64,000 nt of DNA from Acidobacteriota bacterium (GCA_028873575.1 JAGWHY010000001.1:159030-223029), one strand, 5' to 3'; counted from the first letter of the stretch, positions 8,266 through 18,619 are shown. The notes: generated by a model from the letters alone, not told the origin. Translations and numbers: made by a program.

Positions 8266-9696
8266 GTGAAGTCACACCTCGTCCCCATACTGGGTGCAGT
8301 GGCCTCACGACCGACGATCCCGATCTTCTCGCACACGGGCGAAGTTCTCTCGCGAGCCGTCACGTTCCAGTTCGCCCTCGATCCGAACGCGCAGCAGAGA
8401 ATCCTTTTCGCCAAGTGTGCGGGCGCTCGCCGCTTCACGGTCAACCACCACCTGGCACGGGTTAAGGTCAATCTGGACGCCCGATCGGCCGAGCGAGAAG
8501 TTCTCTCGGAAAGTGGTAATCCGTGCGAGCCATCAACACCTTCCTTGTCCTGGTCGGGGTTCTCCTTCATCAACGAGTTCAACGCCTGGAAAAATGGGCA
8601 GTCCGTTGACGCACCCGTCAACGAAGATGGCAGTCGCGGCCTGGTCTGGCGGCACGAGTTGCCAAATGACGTCTTCGAGTGCGCGAGCGTGGACGCGGCC
8701 CGGGCGCTCGAGAACTTCTCTGCGTCGCGTAAAGGGAAACGCAGTGGAGCGCCCGTCGGGTTCCCCCGCTTCCAGGCCAAAGGGAAAGTGACGCCGAGCT
8801 TTCGGCTGCGCAACCGCGCGACGCCAGGTCGGATTCCTTCGAGCCAGCCCATTCGCTTCAGTGACCCTGCACACTTGCGACTACCCAAGTTTGGGCCGGT
8901 GAAGCTCTTCGGTCCCACCCGCAAGGTCCGCCGGATGATCGACGCCGGTCGGTTCCACATCTACTCGGCCACGCTGACCCAACGTGCGGGGCGCTGGACG
9001 GTGTCACTCACCGGCGTGGCCGCCGAACTCCACCAAGCCGGCCGCAGCCGCACCAGTCGTCACGCCGTTCCCGTCGGAGTCGACCGGGGGATCATCTCTC
9101 TTTGCGTCGCCGCCGACGCGAACGGTGTTCTCACCCAGAGCTTCGAGGGGGTGACAACACTGAAGCAAGCGCTAGGCAAGCTCAAGGCGGCCAACCAGGC
9201 CCTGGCCAGAACCACACCGGGGTCCAAAGGCCGCCAACGAGCACGGGCCCGGCTCGCGAAAACCCACCGCAAGGTCGTCAACACCAGGCGACATCTCGTC
9301 CACCAAGCCTCAAGGGCCCTCGTGGACCGATGCCAGACCCTGGTGATCGAGGACCTGAACGTCGCGGGAATGGTGAGGAACCGACACCTGACGAGGTCGA
9401 TCTCCGACGCCGCGATGGGCGAGCTCTCCCGCCAACTCCTCTACAAAGCCCGGTGGCGCGGGGTCGAGGTCCGGGTGGCCGCAAGGTTCTTCCCGAGTTC
9501 CAAGACGTGCTCGGGCTGTGGCGAGGTCAGAGACGACCTCGCCCTGTCGACACGCTCCTACTCGTGTGAGACCTGCGGACTGGTCATCGACCGGGACCTC
9601 AACGCAGCGATCAACCTGGCTCGCTGGCGACCCAAGGAGTCCTCCGCAGTGACATCGTTAGGCCCAACGCGCTCTGCGCTTCTTTCCATAGTCTGA
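8266..9696 (+). CDS. tnpB: TnpB-type RNA-guided nuclease (IS200/IS605 OrfB family transposase accessory protein)
   Basis: RuvC motifs GVDRGI, VIEDLNVAGM, DRDLNAAINLA; zinc ribbon CSGCG...CETCG. True start may lie downstream of 8266. Confidence 0.9.
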   Translation: MKSHLVPILGAVASRPTIPIFSHTGEVLSRAVTFQFALDPNAQQRILFAKCAGARRFTVNHHLARVKVNLDARSAEREVLSESGNPCEPSTPSLSWSGFSFINEFNAWKNGQSVDAPVNEDGSRGLVWRHELPNDVFECASVDAARALENFSASRKGKRSGAPVGFPRFQAKGKVTPSFRLRNRATPGRIPSSQPIRFSDPAHLRLPKFGPVKLFGPTRKVRRMIDAGRFHIYSATLTQRAGRWTVSLTGVAAELHQAGRSRTSRHAVPVGVDRGIISLCVAADANGVLTQSFEGVTTLKQALGKLKAANQALARTTPGSKGRQRARARLAKTHRKVVNTRRHLVHQASRALVDRCQTLVIEDLNVAGMVRNRHLTRSISDAAMGELSRQLLYKARWRGVEVRVAARFFPSSKTCSGCGEVRDDLALSTRSYSCETCGLVIDRDLNAAINLARWRPKESSAVTSLGPTRSALLSIV

Positions 9697-9876
9697 TCCG
9701 CCACGGAACTGCACCGCGAAGCACGCGGGAAGAGCCGATCGTCACCCGCACAACCATCACGAAGGTGTGATGAGGGCCCTGGGTCGGAACCGAGCACTCA
9801 GATGAAGCATCGTCTGAGAAGTCGGACGGTGAGCTAGCACCGCTGGGCCACTTGGTTCAGCCGGTCAAGGCGAACC
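9697..9876 (+). ncRNA. Candidate TnpB omegaRNA/right-end region
   Basis: Directly 3' of tnpB; contains hairpin CAGATG-AAGCAT-CGTCTG (9799-9816, one G.U pair) and a second imperfect hairpin GGTTC-A-GCC/GGC-GAACC (9854-9876). Boundaries not established. Confidence 0.4.
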
Positions 9877-9928
9877 GGTGGGTCCAAATAGGACACACGC
9901 TGTAAGTTTCGCGACCTAGGCTCTCCTC

Positions 9929-12835
9929 GTGCGAAGCCCCACTGACGTACCCCGCCCTCGACGCCTCGGACGCTTCTCGCGTCGCTTCTGGTTCGGACTG
10001 GCGTTCGCGGTCCTGCTGGTGGGCTTCTTGTCGCTGCGCAACCTCGCCGTGCTGTGGACCGACCAGATGTGGTTCTCCTCCGTCGGTCTCAGTAGCGTCT
10101 TCGCCACGCTCTTTTGGGTCAAGGTGGGTCTCGGTCTGACCTTTGGCGCCGTCTTTTTCTTTCTGGCGTGGGGCAATCTTCTCTTGACTGACCGCTTCGG
10201 CGCGCGCGACCTCTCCTTCGACCCCGAAGACGAGGTCGTGCGCCGCTTCCAGAACGCCGTGCGGCCCTACGCCAAGCGGATCTACGCGGTCATCGCGCTC
10301 GTGATGGCCTTCGTGGCCGGCCTTAACGCCACCAGTCAATGGCAGCGGTATCTACTGTTTTCGCACGCGCAGAGCTTTGGTCGCACCGATCCGCTCTTCC
10401 ACAAGGACCTCGGCTTTTACGTCTTCACGCTGCCCTTTATGAACTACCTCGTGACGTGGGTACTGGTCGCGCTGATCGTCACCTTGATCGTCACCACGCT
10501 CTTTCACTACCTCAACGGGGGCATCCGCGCCGCGCGCCGCGCGCCGCGCGTATCGCCCCGGGTGCGCGCGCACCTGTCGGTAATTGGGGCCGGCATCGCG
10601 CTCGCGAAGGCCGCCGGGTACCTCCTAGCGAAGTGGGAGTTGGTGAACTCCGGGAATGGTTTCGTCCAAGGCGCCGGCTACACCGACGTCCACGCGAGGA
10701 TTCCGGCCCTGACGATTCTCTTCGTCCTTTCGCTGGCGTCGGCGGGGATCTTGCTGTTTAATTTGCGCACACGCGGTTGGTCGCTCCCCGCGGTCGCCGT
10801 GGGACTGTGGGTTTTCGTGGCGTTGGTGATTGGGGTTCTGTACCCGACGATTCTCCAAGCGCTCAAGGTCAGCCCCAACCAAGAGTCCTTAGAGGCGCCC
10901 TATATTCAGCACAACATCGCCGCGACCCGCGCGGCCTACGGCATCGACCACGTGCAGTACTCGGCTTACGCCGGCGCGACGTCGATCACCAACGCGCAGG
11001 TAAAGGCCGATCAACCCACGCTGAACAACATCCGTCTCTGGGACCCTTCCGCACAGATCGCTCTGGCGACGGTGACCCGTCGTCAGTCCATCCGCTCGTA
11101 CTACACCTTCACCTCGCTCGCGGTGGATCGCTACTACGTCAACGGCAAGTTGACGCCGGTACTCATTGGCGCGCGTCAACTCAACACCGCGAACCTGCCG
11201 AGCCAGTCCTGGCTCAACAATCACCTGCAGTACACCCACGGCAACGGCGTGGCGGTCCTGGCCGCCAACACCGAGGACAACGCCACGGGCAACCCCGTCT
11301 TCGTGGTGGGCAACGTCCCGCCGCAGTCGAGTGAGGGTATGCCCACCTTGACCCAGTCGGCCATTTACTTCGGCATCAACGACCCGGGCTGGGTCGTCGC
11401 GAACACGAAGCAGTCCGAGCTTGACTATCAGGTCAACACCGGCGTGAACGCGGGCACCCCCGTCGAAACGCACTACGCCGGATCGGGCGGCGTCGTCGTG
11501 GGGAACGAACTGCGTCGCGTCGCGCTCGCGCTACGCCTGGGCGACTTTAACTTCTTGATCTCGAACGAAATCACCTCCAAGAGTCGCGTGTTGTTCGTGC
11601 GTGACGTGATGCGCATGGCCCAAAAGGCCGCGCCGTTCCTGTCCTTTGACGCGCAGCCCTACCCGGTGATCGCGAACGGTCAGGTGAACTACGTCCTCGA
11701 CGGCTACACCACCTCGGACCAGTACCCCTACAGCGAAAACGTGGGCAACATCACGGCGACGACCGGCGGGCTGCCCTACAGCTTTAACTACGTGCGTAAC
11801 GCCGTCAAGGTCGTCGTGAACGCGTACTCGGGCAAGATGACCTTCTACGCCAACGACCCGAAGGACCCCATCTTGGCGGCCTACCGCGCGGTCTTCCCGG
11901 CGATGTTTCACCCCTTGAGTGACATGCCCTCGACTATTCGTGAGCACCTGCGCTACCCGGTCGATCTCTTCTCGGTGCAGGCCGCGACGTTGGGCCGTTA
12001 CCACATCAACTCCGCGTCGAACTTTTACACCGCCTCGGACCGGTGGGCCGTGTCGCCGACCACCGGGGCCGGCACCCCGACCCAGGCGCTGGCGCACAAC
12101 TTCGTCACCGACGCCGCGGGCAACGTCTCGAGCTCGCTCGCGCCGATGAATCCGCTCCTGCAGGTGGGCTCACTGCCCGGGGCGAACCACCAACAGTTAC
12201 TGGAATCGATCGCCTACGTGCCGGCCGGCAACTCGTCCACGGTCCAGGGCCTCACCGCCTTCATGATGGCCACGAGCGACCCGAACGACTACGGACAGCT
12301 CCACGTCTACGAGACGCCGCGCGCGACCGCGGTCACCGGACCAGTGCAGGCCGACTCTGAGATGCAACAGAGCCTGCAGGTCTCCTCGACCATCACGTTG
12401 CTCGACCAACACGGCTCCACCGTGCTCTTAGGCAACAACGTCATGGTTCCCCTCGACGAGGCGCTGCTCTACATTCGCCCGCTCTACGTCTCAAGCACCT
12501 CGAACCCGCTGCCGCAGTTGAAGTACGTGATCGCCGTCTTTAACCAAGACGTGGCGATCGCCCCGACCTTGAATCAGGCGCTCAACGCCGTGCTGGGCGC
12601 CAACGTGGGCACGGGTGGTTCGTCGGGTTCTGGAGGTGGCACCAATCCGGGGACGTCCGGCAACGGCGGCGGCGCGTCGTCGAACTCGGTGTCGAGTCTC
12701 TTGACGCGCGCGACCAACGACTACGCCAACGCCCAGCGCGCGCTGAAGTCCGGTGACCTCGCGACGTACCAGCAGGACATCAACGCGATGCAACAGGCGA
12801 TTCAGTCCGCGCAGAAACTGTTGGCGAAGGGTTAG
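9929..12835 (+). CDS. UPF0182 family membrane protein
   Basis: 968 aa, multiple N-terminal TMs, YIQHNIAATRAAYGID and Gly/Ser linker plus C-terminal coiled tail typical of COG1615. Confidence 0.9.
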   Translation: MRSPTDVPRPRRLGRFSRRFWFGLAFAVLLVGFLSLRNLAVLWTDQMWFSSVGLSSVFATLFWVKVGLGLTFGAVFFFLAWGNLLLTDRFGARDLSFDPEDEVVRRFQNAVRPYAKRIYAVIALVMAFVAGLNATSQWQRYLLFSHAQSFGRTDPLFHKDLGFYVFTLPFMNYLVTWVLVALIVTLIVTTLFHYLNGGIRAARRAPRVSPRVRAHLSVIGAGIALAKAAGYLLAKWELVNSGNGFVQGAGYTDVHARIPALTILFVLSLASAGILLFNLRTRGWSLPAVAVGLWVFVALVIGVLYPTILQALKVSPNQESLEAPYIQHNIAATRAAYGIDHVQYSAYAGATSITNAQVKADQPTLNNIRLWDPSAQIALATVTRRQSIRSYYTFTSLAVDRYYVNGKLTPVLIGARQLNTANLPSQSWLNNHLQYTHGNGVAVLAANTEDNATGNPVFVVGNVPPQSSEGMPTLTQSAIYFGINDPGWVVANTKQSELDYQVNTGVNAGTPVETHYAGSGGVVVGNELRRVALALRLGDFNFLISNEITSKSRVLFVRDVMRMAQKAAPFLSFDAQPYPVIANGQVNYVLDGYTTSDQYPYSENVGNITATTGGLPYSFNYVRNAVKVVVNAYSGKMTFYANDPKDPILAAYRAVFPAMFHPLSDMPSTIREHLRYPVDLFSVQAATLGRYHINSASNFYTASDRWAVSPTTGAGTPTQALAHNFVTDAAGNVSSSLAPMNPLLQVGSLPGANHQQLLESIAYVPAGNSSTVQGLTAFMMATSDPNDYGQLHVYETPRATAVTGPVQADSEMQQSLQVSSTITLLDQHGSTVLLGNNVMVPLDEALLYIRPLYVSSTSNPLPQLKYVIAVFNQDVAIAPTLNQALNAVLGANVGTGGSSGSGGGTNPGTSGNGGGASSNSVSSLLTRATNDYANAQRALKSGDLATYQQDINAMQQAIQSAQKLLAKG

Positions 12836-13629
12836 ACCCGCGAACTCATCGTGTCGCGTCCCGTGAGGCGCACCGCGACGGCGATGGGAATCAACATGAT
12901 CACGACCACCATCGTCACGACCACGTTGACCTCGGGTAGCTGCTGACCAAGACGAATGGCACCGAAAATCCAAATCGGCAGGGTGTTCTGCGCTCCGGCG
13001 GTGAAGGTCGTTACGATCACCTCGTCGAAGCTCAGCGCGAAGGCCAACAGGGCGCCCGAGACGAGCGCCGTCGCGATGAGCGGAAACGTGACGAAGCGCA
13101 GCGTTTGACCCGTCGACGCGCCGAGGTCGGCCGAGGCCTCGAAGAGCGTGGACGAGGTTCGCCGTAGTCGAGCGATCACGTTGTTGTACACCACCACGAT
13201 GCAAAAGGTCGTGTGACCAATGATGATCGTCCACAGCGACAGGTTGATCCCCGCCCATTGAAAAGTGGAGTTCAGCGCGACTCCCGTGATGATGCCGGGC
13301 AGCGCGATGGGCAACACGAACAACAACGAGATCGTGTCACGACCAAAGAAGCGCGCGCGGTGGACGCCAAAGGCCGCGAGGGACCCAAGAACGAGCGCGA
13401 GCAGGGTCGCGGCCACGGCGGCCTTCAGGGAAAGAACGAAGGCCTGGCGCACCGTCGCGTCGTGCCAGGCGACCGAGTACCACGAGGTCGTCCAGTGTCG
13501 AATGGGCCAGCTCTCAATATTTGAGCGATCGAAGCTAAAGAGCACGATCGTCGCGATCGGTCCAAAGAGAAAGACCAAGACCGCGCTAACCCACAGCCAC
13601 TGGCCGGAACGCAGAAGTCGCTGCCTCAT
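12832..13629 (-). CDS. ABC transporter permease, spermidine/putrescine PotC type
   Basis: Inner-membrane component with EAA-like loop EASADLGASTGQTLRFVTFPLI. Confidence 0.85.
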   Translation of the reverse strand: MRQRLLRSGQWLWVSAVLVFLFGPIATIVLFSFDRSNIESWPIRHWTTSWYSVAWHDATVRQAFVLSLKAAVAATLLALVLGSLAAFGVHRARFFGRDTISLLFVLPIALPGIITGVALNSTFQWAGINLSLWTIIIGHTTFCIVVVYNNVIARLRRTSSTLFEASADLGASTGQTLRFVTFPLIATALVSGALLAFALSFDEVIVTTFTAGAQNTLPIWIFGAIRLGQQLPEVNVVVTMVVVIMLIPIAVAVRLTGRDTMSSRV

Positions 13630-14555
13630 AGCGCCTCGAACGCGCCCAGGCGCTTGGCGAAGCCTAAGTAGCCCACCATGATGACGATTGGCACCAGGGC
13701 AAGCGCGGCCGCGAGCGGCAGGTTACCGCCGGTGAGAAGCGTGTCGTAGATGGCGTTACCGAGCAGCGTCGAGTTCGCGCCGCCAACGAGCAGGGGGGTG
13801 ACGAAGTCACCCAGGGTCAAGGAAAACGTGAAGATCGATCCCGCGACCAGACCGGGGAGCGCGAGCGGGAGTACGACGTGGCGCAGGGTCCACCACGACG
13901 ACGCGCCCAGGTCGCCCGAGGCGTCAAGCAGGGAGGCGGGAATCTTCTCGAGCGCGCCGTAGACCGGCACGATCATGTACGGCAACCAGATGTAGGTGAA
14001 GGTCAGCCACATGGCCCCGTTGGTAAAGCCCAAGTTGGGCGCCGGCAGACCGAGGTGCTGAAAGGTCCAGTTCAGCGCGCCACCCCTTTCGAGAATGGAG
14101 ATCCACGCGAAGACTTTGGCGAGGTAGCTCGCCCAGAGGGGAAGCAGCACCGCGGCGAGCAAGATTTTGGCGACGCGCGGCGTCGCGACACGGGCCATGA
14201 CGTAGGCGAAGGGGAACGCGATCACGACGTCGGTGATCGTCACGAGAACGGCGAGCAACACCGTGCGCCAGATGATTGAGGGGTACGCGCCAGAGGTCAC
14301 CTGTTGAATATTTGAGGTCGTGAGTTGATGTTGAATCAGCCCGGTGAAGCCGTTCACGCTCCACAGTGATGTGATCAACATCAAGGCGAGTGAACTGACG
14401 TACAAGATGAGGAACCACGCCAGCGGAGGCGTCAATAACGCGGCCGTGGCGAAGCGGCGGGGGAGCGCAAAAGAGCGGAGGGACAAAGCCCCTCCGCTCT
14501 TTTGCGATTCGATCGAGGTCGCTAGCCCGTGATCTGTGTCCACGCGGTCGTCCAC
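13626..14555 (-). CDS. ABC transporter permease, spermidine/putrescine PotB type
   Basis: DASGDLGASSWWTLRHVVLPLALPG motif; start uncertain (may be TTG within or after the hairpin at 14466-14506). Confidence 0.8.
   Translation of the reverse strand: MDDRVDTDHGLATSIESQKSGGALSLRSFALPRRFATAALLTPPLAWFLILYVSSLALMLITSLWSVNGFTGLIQHQLTTSNIQQVTSGAYPSIIWRTVLLAVLVTITDVVIAFPFAYVMARVATPRVAKILLAAVLLPLWASYLAKVFAWISILERGGALNWTFQHLGLPAPNLGFTNGAMWLTFTYIWLPYMIVPVYGALEKIPASLLDASGDLGASSWWTLRHVVLPLALPGLVAGSIFTFSLTLGDFVTPLLVGGANSTLLGNAIYDTLLTGGNLPLAAALALVPIVIMVGYLGFAKRLGAFEAL
14466..14506. terminator. 17-bp perfect hairpin at substrate-binding protein/permease junction
   Basis: CGCAAAAGAGCGGAGGG-N7-CCCTCCGCTCTTTTGCG. 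Confidence 0.8.
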
Positions 14556-15712
14556 TCGCTGTAAGGCACGCAGTTGTTCTTGCCGTTGTCACACGTACTG
14601 AGGGGCGTCTTCCAGAAGAGAATGCTCTTAAAATACGAGTCCGGCTGGTCCGCGTGGTAGCCCGCGCACGATCCGGCCTGGATCTTGTTCATCAGCGGAC
14701 AGGCCAGTGAGTTCGCCGGCGTTTCGCCGAAGTAGACGGCCTGCTCGGCTTGGACCGTGGGCGTTGAGGCCCACTTCATCCAGTCGTAGGCGCAGTTCGG
14801 GTGGGGGGCCTTGGTCGCGAGGAGCCAGGAGTCGGCCCAGCCGGTCGCGCCCTCTTTAGGAATCGTGTCGGCCACGGCAATCTTGGCCGCCTTGAGCGTG
14901 ATTGTTTGGTACGGCCACGCCGCGCCGGCCACGGTGGTGCCACTCGTGAAGAGATTGATCTCGTCGCTCGCGAGACTCCAGTACTTGGCGATCAGGGGCT
15001 TTTGCGCCTTGAGCAAGTTGACGGCGGCCGTGAATTGACTCTGGGTTAGTTCGTAGGGGTCGGTGATGCCGAGTGACGGCTTGGTCTTCATCAGATAGAG
15101 GGCCGCGTCGGCGATTTGAATCGGGTTGTTCGGCACCGTGATCTTGCCCTTGTACTTCGAGCTGTAGAGCACACTCCACGACGTTGGCGCACTCTTAAAG
15201 GCCTTCGTGGAGTAGAGCAAAACGTTCGGGCCAAATTGCAGACTCACGCCGTAGTGCACGCCGTTAATCGTGTTGAAACTCGGCGCCTTCAAAAAGGGTC
15301 GGAACTGATTCCACGACGGAATGAGTTTGATGTTGACGGGCTTCACGTCGCCGCCGTAAATCAAACGCAAGTCGGCGTCACCGGAAGCCGAGACCAGATC
15401 GTACTGCCCGCCGCCGCCATTGGCCATCAGCGAGACCATTTCGCCGGAGGAGCCGGCGTACTTGGTCGTGACTTGGCAACCCGTAGCCTTTTCGAAGGGC
15501 TTGACCCACTGGGGCTGGGCGTAGCCCTCCCAGGCAATGAGGTTCAGCTTTCCTTCGCCCTTACCAATCGAGGCCTGTGGCTTCATGGACGCGGTCGGCG
15601 GGTTCTGCCCCGACGACGCGCCGGCGTTCGGCACGCCGAGGCTGATTAGTGCCATCGCGAGTGCGCTCAGCGTCACCCCGACGGCCGCTCGATGAGTGAA
15701 TTTACGTGTCAT
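14522..15712 (-). CDS. Spermidine/putrescine-type ABC substrate-binding protein
   Basis: Signal peptide, LNLIAWEGYAQPQWVKPFEKATGCQV. Confidence 0.85.
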   Translation of the reverse strand: MTRKFTHRAAVGVTLSALAMALISLGVPNAGASSGQNPPTASMKPQASIGKGEGKLNLIAWEGYAQPQWVKPFEKATGCQVTTKYAGSSGEMVSLMANGGGGQYDLVSASGDADLRLIYGGDVKPVNIKLIPSWNQFRPFLKAPSFNTINGVHYGVSLQFGPNVLLYSTKAFKSAPTSWSVLYSSKYKGKITVPNNPIQIADAALYLMKTKPSLGITDPYELTQSQFTAAVNLLKAQKPLIAKYWSLASDEINLFTSGTTVAGAAWPYQTITLKAAKIAVADTIPKEGATGWADSWLLATKAPHPNCAYDWMKWASTPTVQAEQAVYFGETPANSLACPLMNKIQAGSCAGYHADQPDSYFKSILFWKTPLSTCDNGKNNCVPYSEWTTAWTQITG

Positions 15713-15737
15713 TTCTTCCCCCTGGGAGTTGCTCGGC

Positions 15738-16745
15738 TCAGACTACAACGCGGTCGAGCGCGACGCCGTCGACGTCGTTCCAGCCCACCGCGACGCGCGT
15801 TCCCGCGTCGAAGGTGGCGTAGCGGCCCGCCTCGGCGTTCGCGCGCACCACGATGACCTCTTCGCCCGCGTCCAAATCAATCACGAATCGGGTATTCATG
15901 CCTAAGTAAACGACGTCGCGCAACGTGCCAACCTCGCGGTGGTGCGTGGCGGGTGGCGCTCCCTCGAGATCGAGGTGCAGACGCTCAGGTCGTAAGGACC
16001 AGGTCGTACCCTTGCGCGTCAAAATATTTGACGTGCCAATGAATCGGGCGACAAAGGGCGAGGCCGGGTTCTCGTAGACCTCACGCGGCGTACCGAGCTG
16101 CTCGATCACGCCGTCGTTCATAATCGCGATGCGGTCACTCATGGCCATGGCCTCTTCTTGATCGTGCGTGACGTAAATAAAGGTGATACCGACGCGTCGT
16201 TGAATCGCCTTCAGCTCGACTTGCATCTCCTGGCGAAGTTTGAGATCGAGAGCGCCGAGTGGCTCGTCGAGCAACAGCACCGCGGGTTCGTTCACGATCG
16301 CGCGCGCGAGCGCGACGCGTTGTCGCTGCCCGCCGGAGAGCTGCCCGGGTCGGCGTTCGCCCAGGTGCGCGAGACGCACCATCTCTAACGCGGTCCGCGC
16401 GCGTTCGCGGCGCTGGGCGCGCGGCACGCGACGCACGCGTAGCCCGTACTCGACGTTAGCCGCCACGCTCAAGTGGGGGAAAAGGGCGTAGTCCTGAAAG
16501 ACGGTGTTCACCGGTCGGACGTTGGCGGGTTGATGCGTGACGTCACGGCCCTGAAGTTCAATGACGCCCGCGTCGGGACGTTCGAAGCCCGCGATCATCC
16601 GCAGCAAGGTGGTCTTGCCCGAGCCCGACGGGCCCAGCATCGTGAAAAACTCGCCCGTCTCGATGGAGAGAGAGACGCCGTTCACGACGACGTTTCCCGA
16701 AAAATGTTTGACTATTTCGCGAATGGCCACGGCCACGTCAGCCAC
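15738..16745 (-). CDS. ABC transporter ATP-binding protein (PotA type)
   Basis: [34 protein letters not shown]. Confidence 0.9.
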   Translation of the reverse strand: MADVAVAIREIVKHFSGNVVVNGVSLSIETGEFFTMLGPSGSGKTTLLRMIAGFERPDAGVIELQGRDVTHQPANVRPVNTVFQDYALFPHLSVAANVEYGLRVRRVPRAQRRERARTALEMVRLAHLGERRPGQLSGGQRQRVALARAIVNEPAVLLLDEPLGALDLKLRQEMQVELKAIQRRVGITFIYVTHDQEEAMAMSDRIAIMNDGVIEQLGTPREVYENPASPFVARFIGTSNILTRKGTTWSLRPERLHLDLEGAPPATHHREVGTLRDVVYLGMNTRFVIDLDAGEEVIVVRANAEAGRYATFDAGTRVAVGWNDVDGVALDRVVV

Positions 16746-16803
16746 GTCAACCTCCCAGGTCGCCCAACTTTAGGCCAGCAACGAGGTGGGCTGACGCCAA
16801 CGC

Positions 16804-16853
16804 GTCGAACGACAACTCGGCCCCGCACGTACAGGACCGAGTTGTCGTTCGAC
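16804..16853. terminator. 17-bp perfect stem-loop
   Basis: GTCGAACGACAACTCGG-N16-CCGAGTTGTCGTTCGAC, directly downstream of the 16862-18478 gene. Confidence 0.75.
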
Positions 16854-16861
16854 GTCGGTCG

Positions 16862-18478
16862 TTATCGAATGGCGACCTTCACGCTCGAGGTCTTGCCGCC
16901 GGCGAAGTGAAAGACCAGGACGGCGGAGCCCTTCTTCGCGCTGGCCGACAACGTGATTTTGACGCTAATCGTGTTCGAGGTGGACTTGGTGATGGAGGCC
17001 CGCACGCCGCTCGGGGCGGTGACCTTGGGACGCGCGGTCAAGTGCGTGCCGTGGACCGTCACGACGACCGTCTTACCGGGCACGGCGAACCCGGTGACCG
17101 ACGTCGTCTTCGGCGCGGCGGTGACGACCGGCGAGGCGCTGACGGTGAGTGAGTAGGAGAACGTGCCGGTCGCGCCACTGGCGTCGGACGTCGTGCCGCT
17201 CGCCGTGTAGGTCCCGGCGCTCAACGCACCTTTGGTGGTCACGGCACCGGTCGACGAGACGACGAGATTAGGCGCGCCCGCGCTCTGGGTAAAGGTCACC
17301 GCGTCGGTGGCGCCGGTGGCGCCACTGGTGACCAGTTGCGCGCTGAACGTGGCGCTCTTCGCCGCGGTGACGGTGCCCGCGACGGGCAGGTTCTGGGTGA
17401 CCAGGTTGGGCGCGACCGTGAAGTTAAAGGAGGCGTCAATCCACGATTCGCCAGACGGCAACGCGCCGCAGTTGGTGGCGGACTGCGCGTCGTTGCTTGA
17501 GTTCGGCGTCGTGTTGATCTCACAGAGGTAGACGGTGTACGAACCAGGCGTCGCGGTGGCCGGCACCGCGAGGGTGCCGCTCAGTACGGGGCCGTAGAGG
17601 GTCTTGCCGTCGTAACAGACGTTGGAGATTGACACGCTGGTCGCCGCTTCGCTGATCGGCGTCGTCGAGTTGGCCGCGAACCAGTTGGCCTTGAGGTAGG
17701 ACGTCGGGGTCGAGCCGTAGCCGCCACCGGCGCCGCAGGTGCCCGGGGCAACGCCGCCGCTCACGCCGGCGAGGGCGGCCTGGACGAAGGCGAGGGAGTT
17801 ACCCCACCAGTGGCTGCTCGCGCCCGCGGCGTCGGACACGTTCACCAGACTGCCAGCGGACCCCGAGGTCTGCAGCGCCGCAATTGTCGGCGCGGCCGGC
17901 GCGCTCTGTGACGCGTAGGTCATCAGATACTCCGCGCCAGTGATGGGCGCCTGCTGGGCCGTCGCGACCGCGATGGCGCAACCAAAGACGCCGTCGTTAA
18001 TCTGCGCCGTGCTCGGCGCGCACGTCGCGTTGGGGTCGGTGGCCGAGAACGTCGCCGGCACGGCGAAGGTCGTCACGGTGCACTGGCCGGCGGTGGCGCT
18101 CGGACATCCGGTATCGGTGGCGCTCGCGGTGAAGGTCGTGACGCCGGGAATGTCCACCTCGCTGACGTTCAAGACGCCACTCGTCCCGGCCGTCGCGAGC
18201 AGTGACGCCTCGACGGCGATGGACGCCTGCGAGGAGGCGTTGCAATCGATTTTGATGGTGGTCGCGCCGGCGGTGACGCCGACAATGATCGGTGACGTTG
18301 AGGTGGGCACGACCTCACCCGAGCCCGAGGCAATCGTGACGTTGCACGGTGCCGTCGAGGCGGTACGTGGCGCGAGCGTGGTGGCGGAGGCGACGGACGG
18401 CATGACGGCGAGACCGAGCATCAGGGCCATCGTGGCGAGAGTGGCGCGCGCGCGAACGTGGAGGGACTGTCGATTCAT
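16862..18478 (-). CDS. Secreted protein with Ig/TIG-like repeats, function unknown
   Basis: Signal peptide MNRQSLHVRARATLATMALMLGLAVMPSVASA; Ser/Thr/Ala-rich beta repeats; ATG at 18478. Confidence 0.65.
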   Translation of the reverse strand: MNRQSLHVRARATLATMALMLGLAVMPSVASATTLAPRTASTAPCNVTIASGSGEVVPTSTSPIIVGVTAGATTIKIDCNASSQASIAVEASLLATAGTSGVLNVSEVDIPGVTTFTASATDTGCPSATAGQCTVTTFAVPATFSATDPNATCAPSTAQINDGVFGCAIAVATAQQAPITGAEYLMTYASQSAPAAPTIAALQTSGSAGSLVNVSDAAGASSHWWGNSLAFVQAALAGVSGGVAPGTCGAGGGYGSTPTSYLKANWFAANSTTPISEAATSVSISNVCYDGKTLYGPVLSGTLAVPATATPGSYTVYLCEINTTPNSSNDAQSATNCGALPSGESWIDASFNFTVAPNLVTQNLPVAGTVTAAKSATFSAQLVTSGATGATDAVTFTQSAGAPNLVVSSTGAVTTKGALSAGTYTASGTTSDASGATGTFSYSLTVSASPVVTAAPKTTSVTGFAVPGKTVVVTVHGTHLTARPKVTAPSGVRASITKSTSNTISVKITLSASAKKGSAVLVFHFAGGKTSSVKVAIR

Positions 18479-18619
18479 CGGTGACTCCTTTAGATGGGTG
18501 GCGCCAGGTATCACGAGATACGCCGCCGGTTCGATGCTATTGCGTGGAGTGGCGCGGCTGTTAGTCGGAGTTCAGTGCGCGTGAGTCGGTTGAGGTGGCG
18601 CCTCGCGGCGCTCGACGAT

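Noticed and set aside
9102-9569. 155-aa plus-strand ORF inside tnpB
   Set aside because: Alternate frame of tnpB, Arg/Pro-rich with no recognisable domain.
17940-18584. 214-aa plus-strand ORF
   Set aside because: Antisense to the secreted repeat protein; its hydrophobicity is a by-product of the Ala/Thr/Val-rich sense strand.
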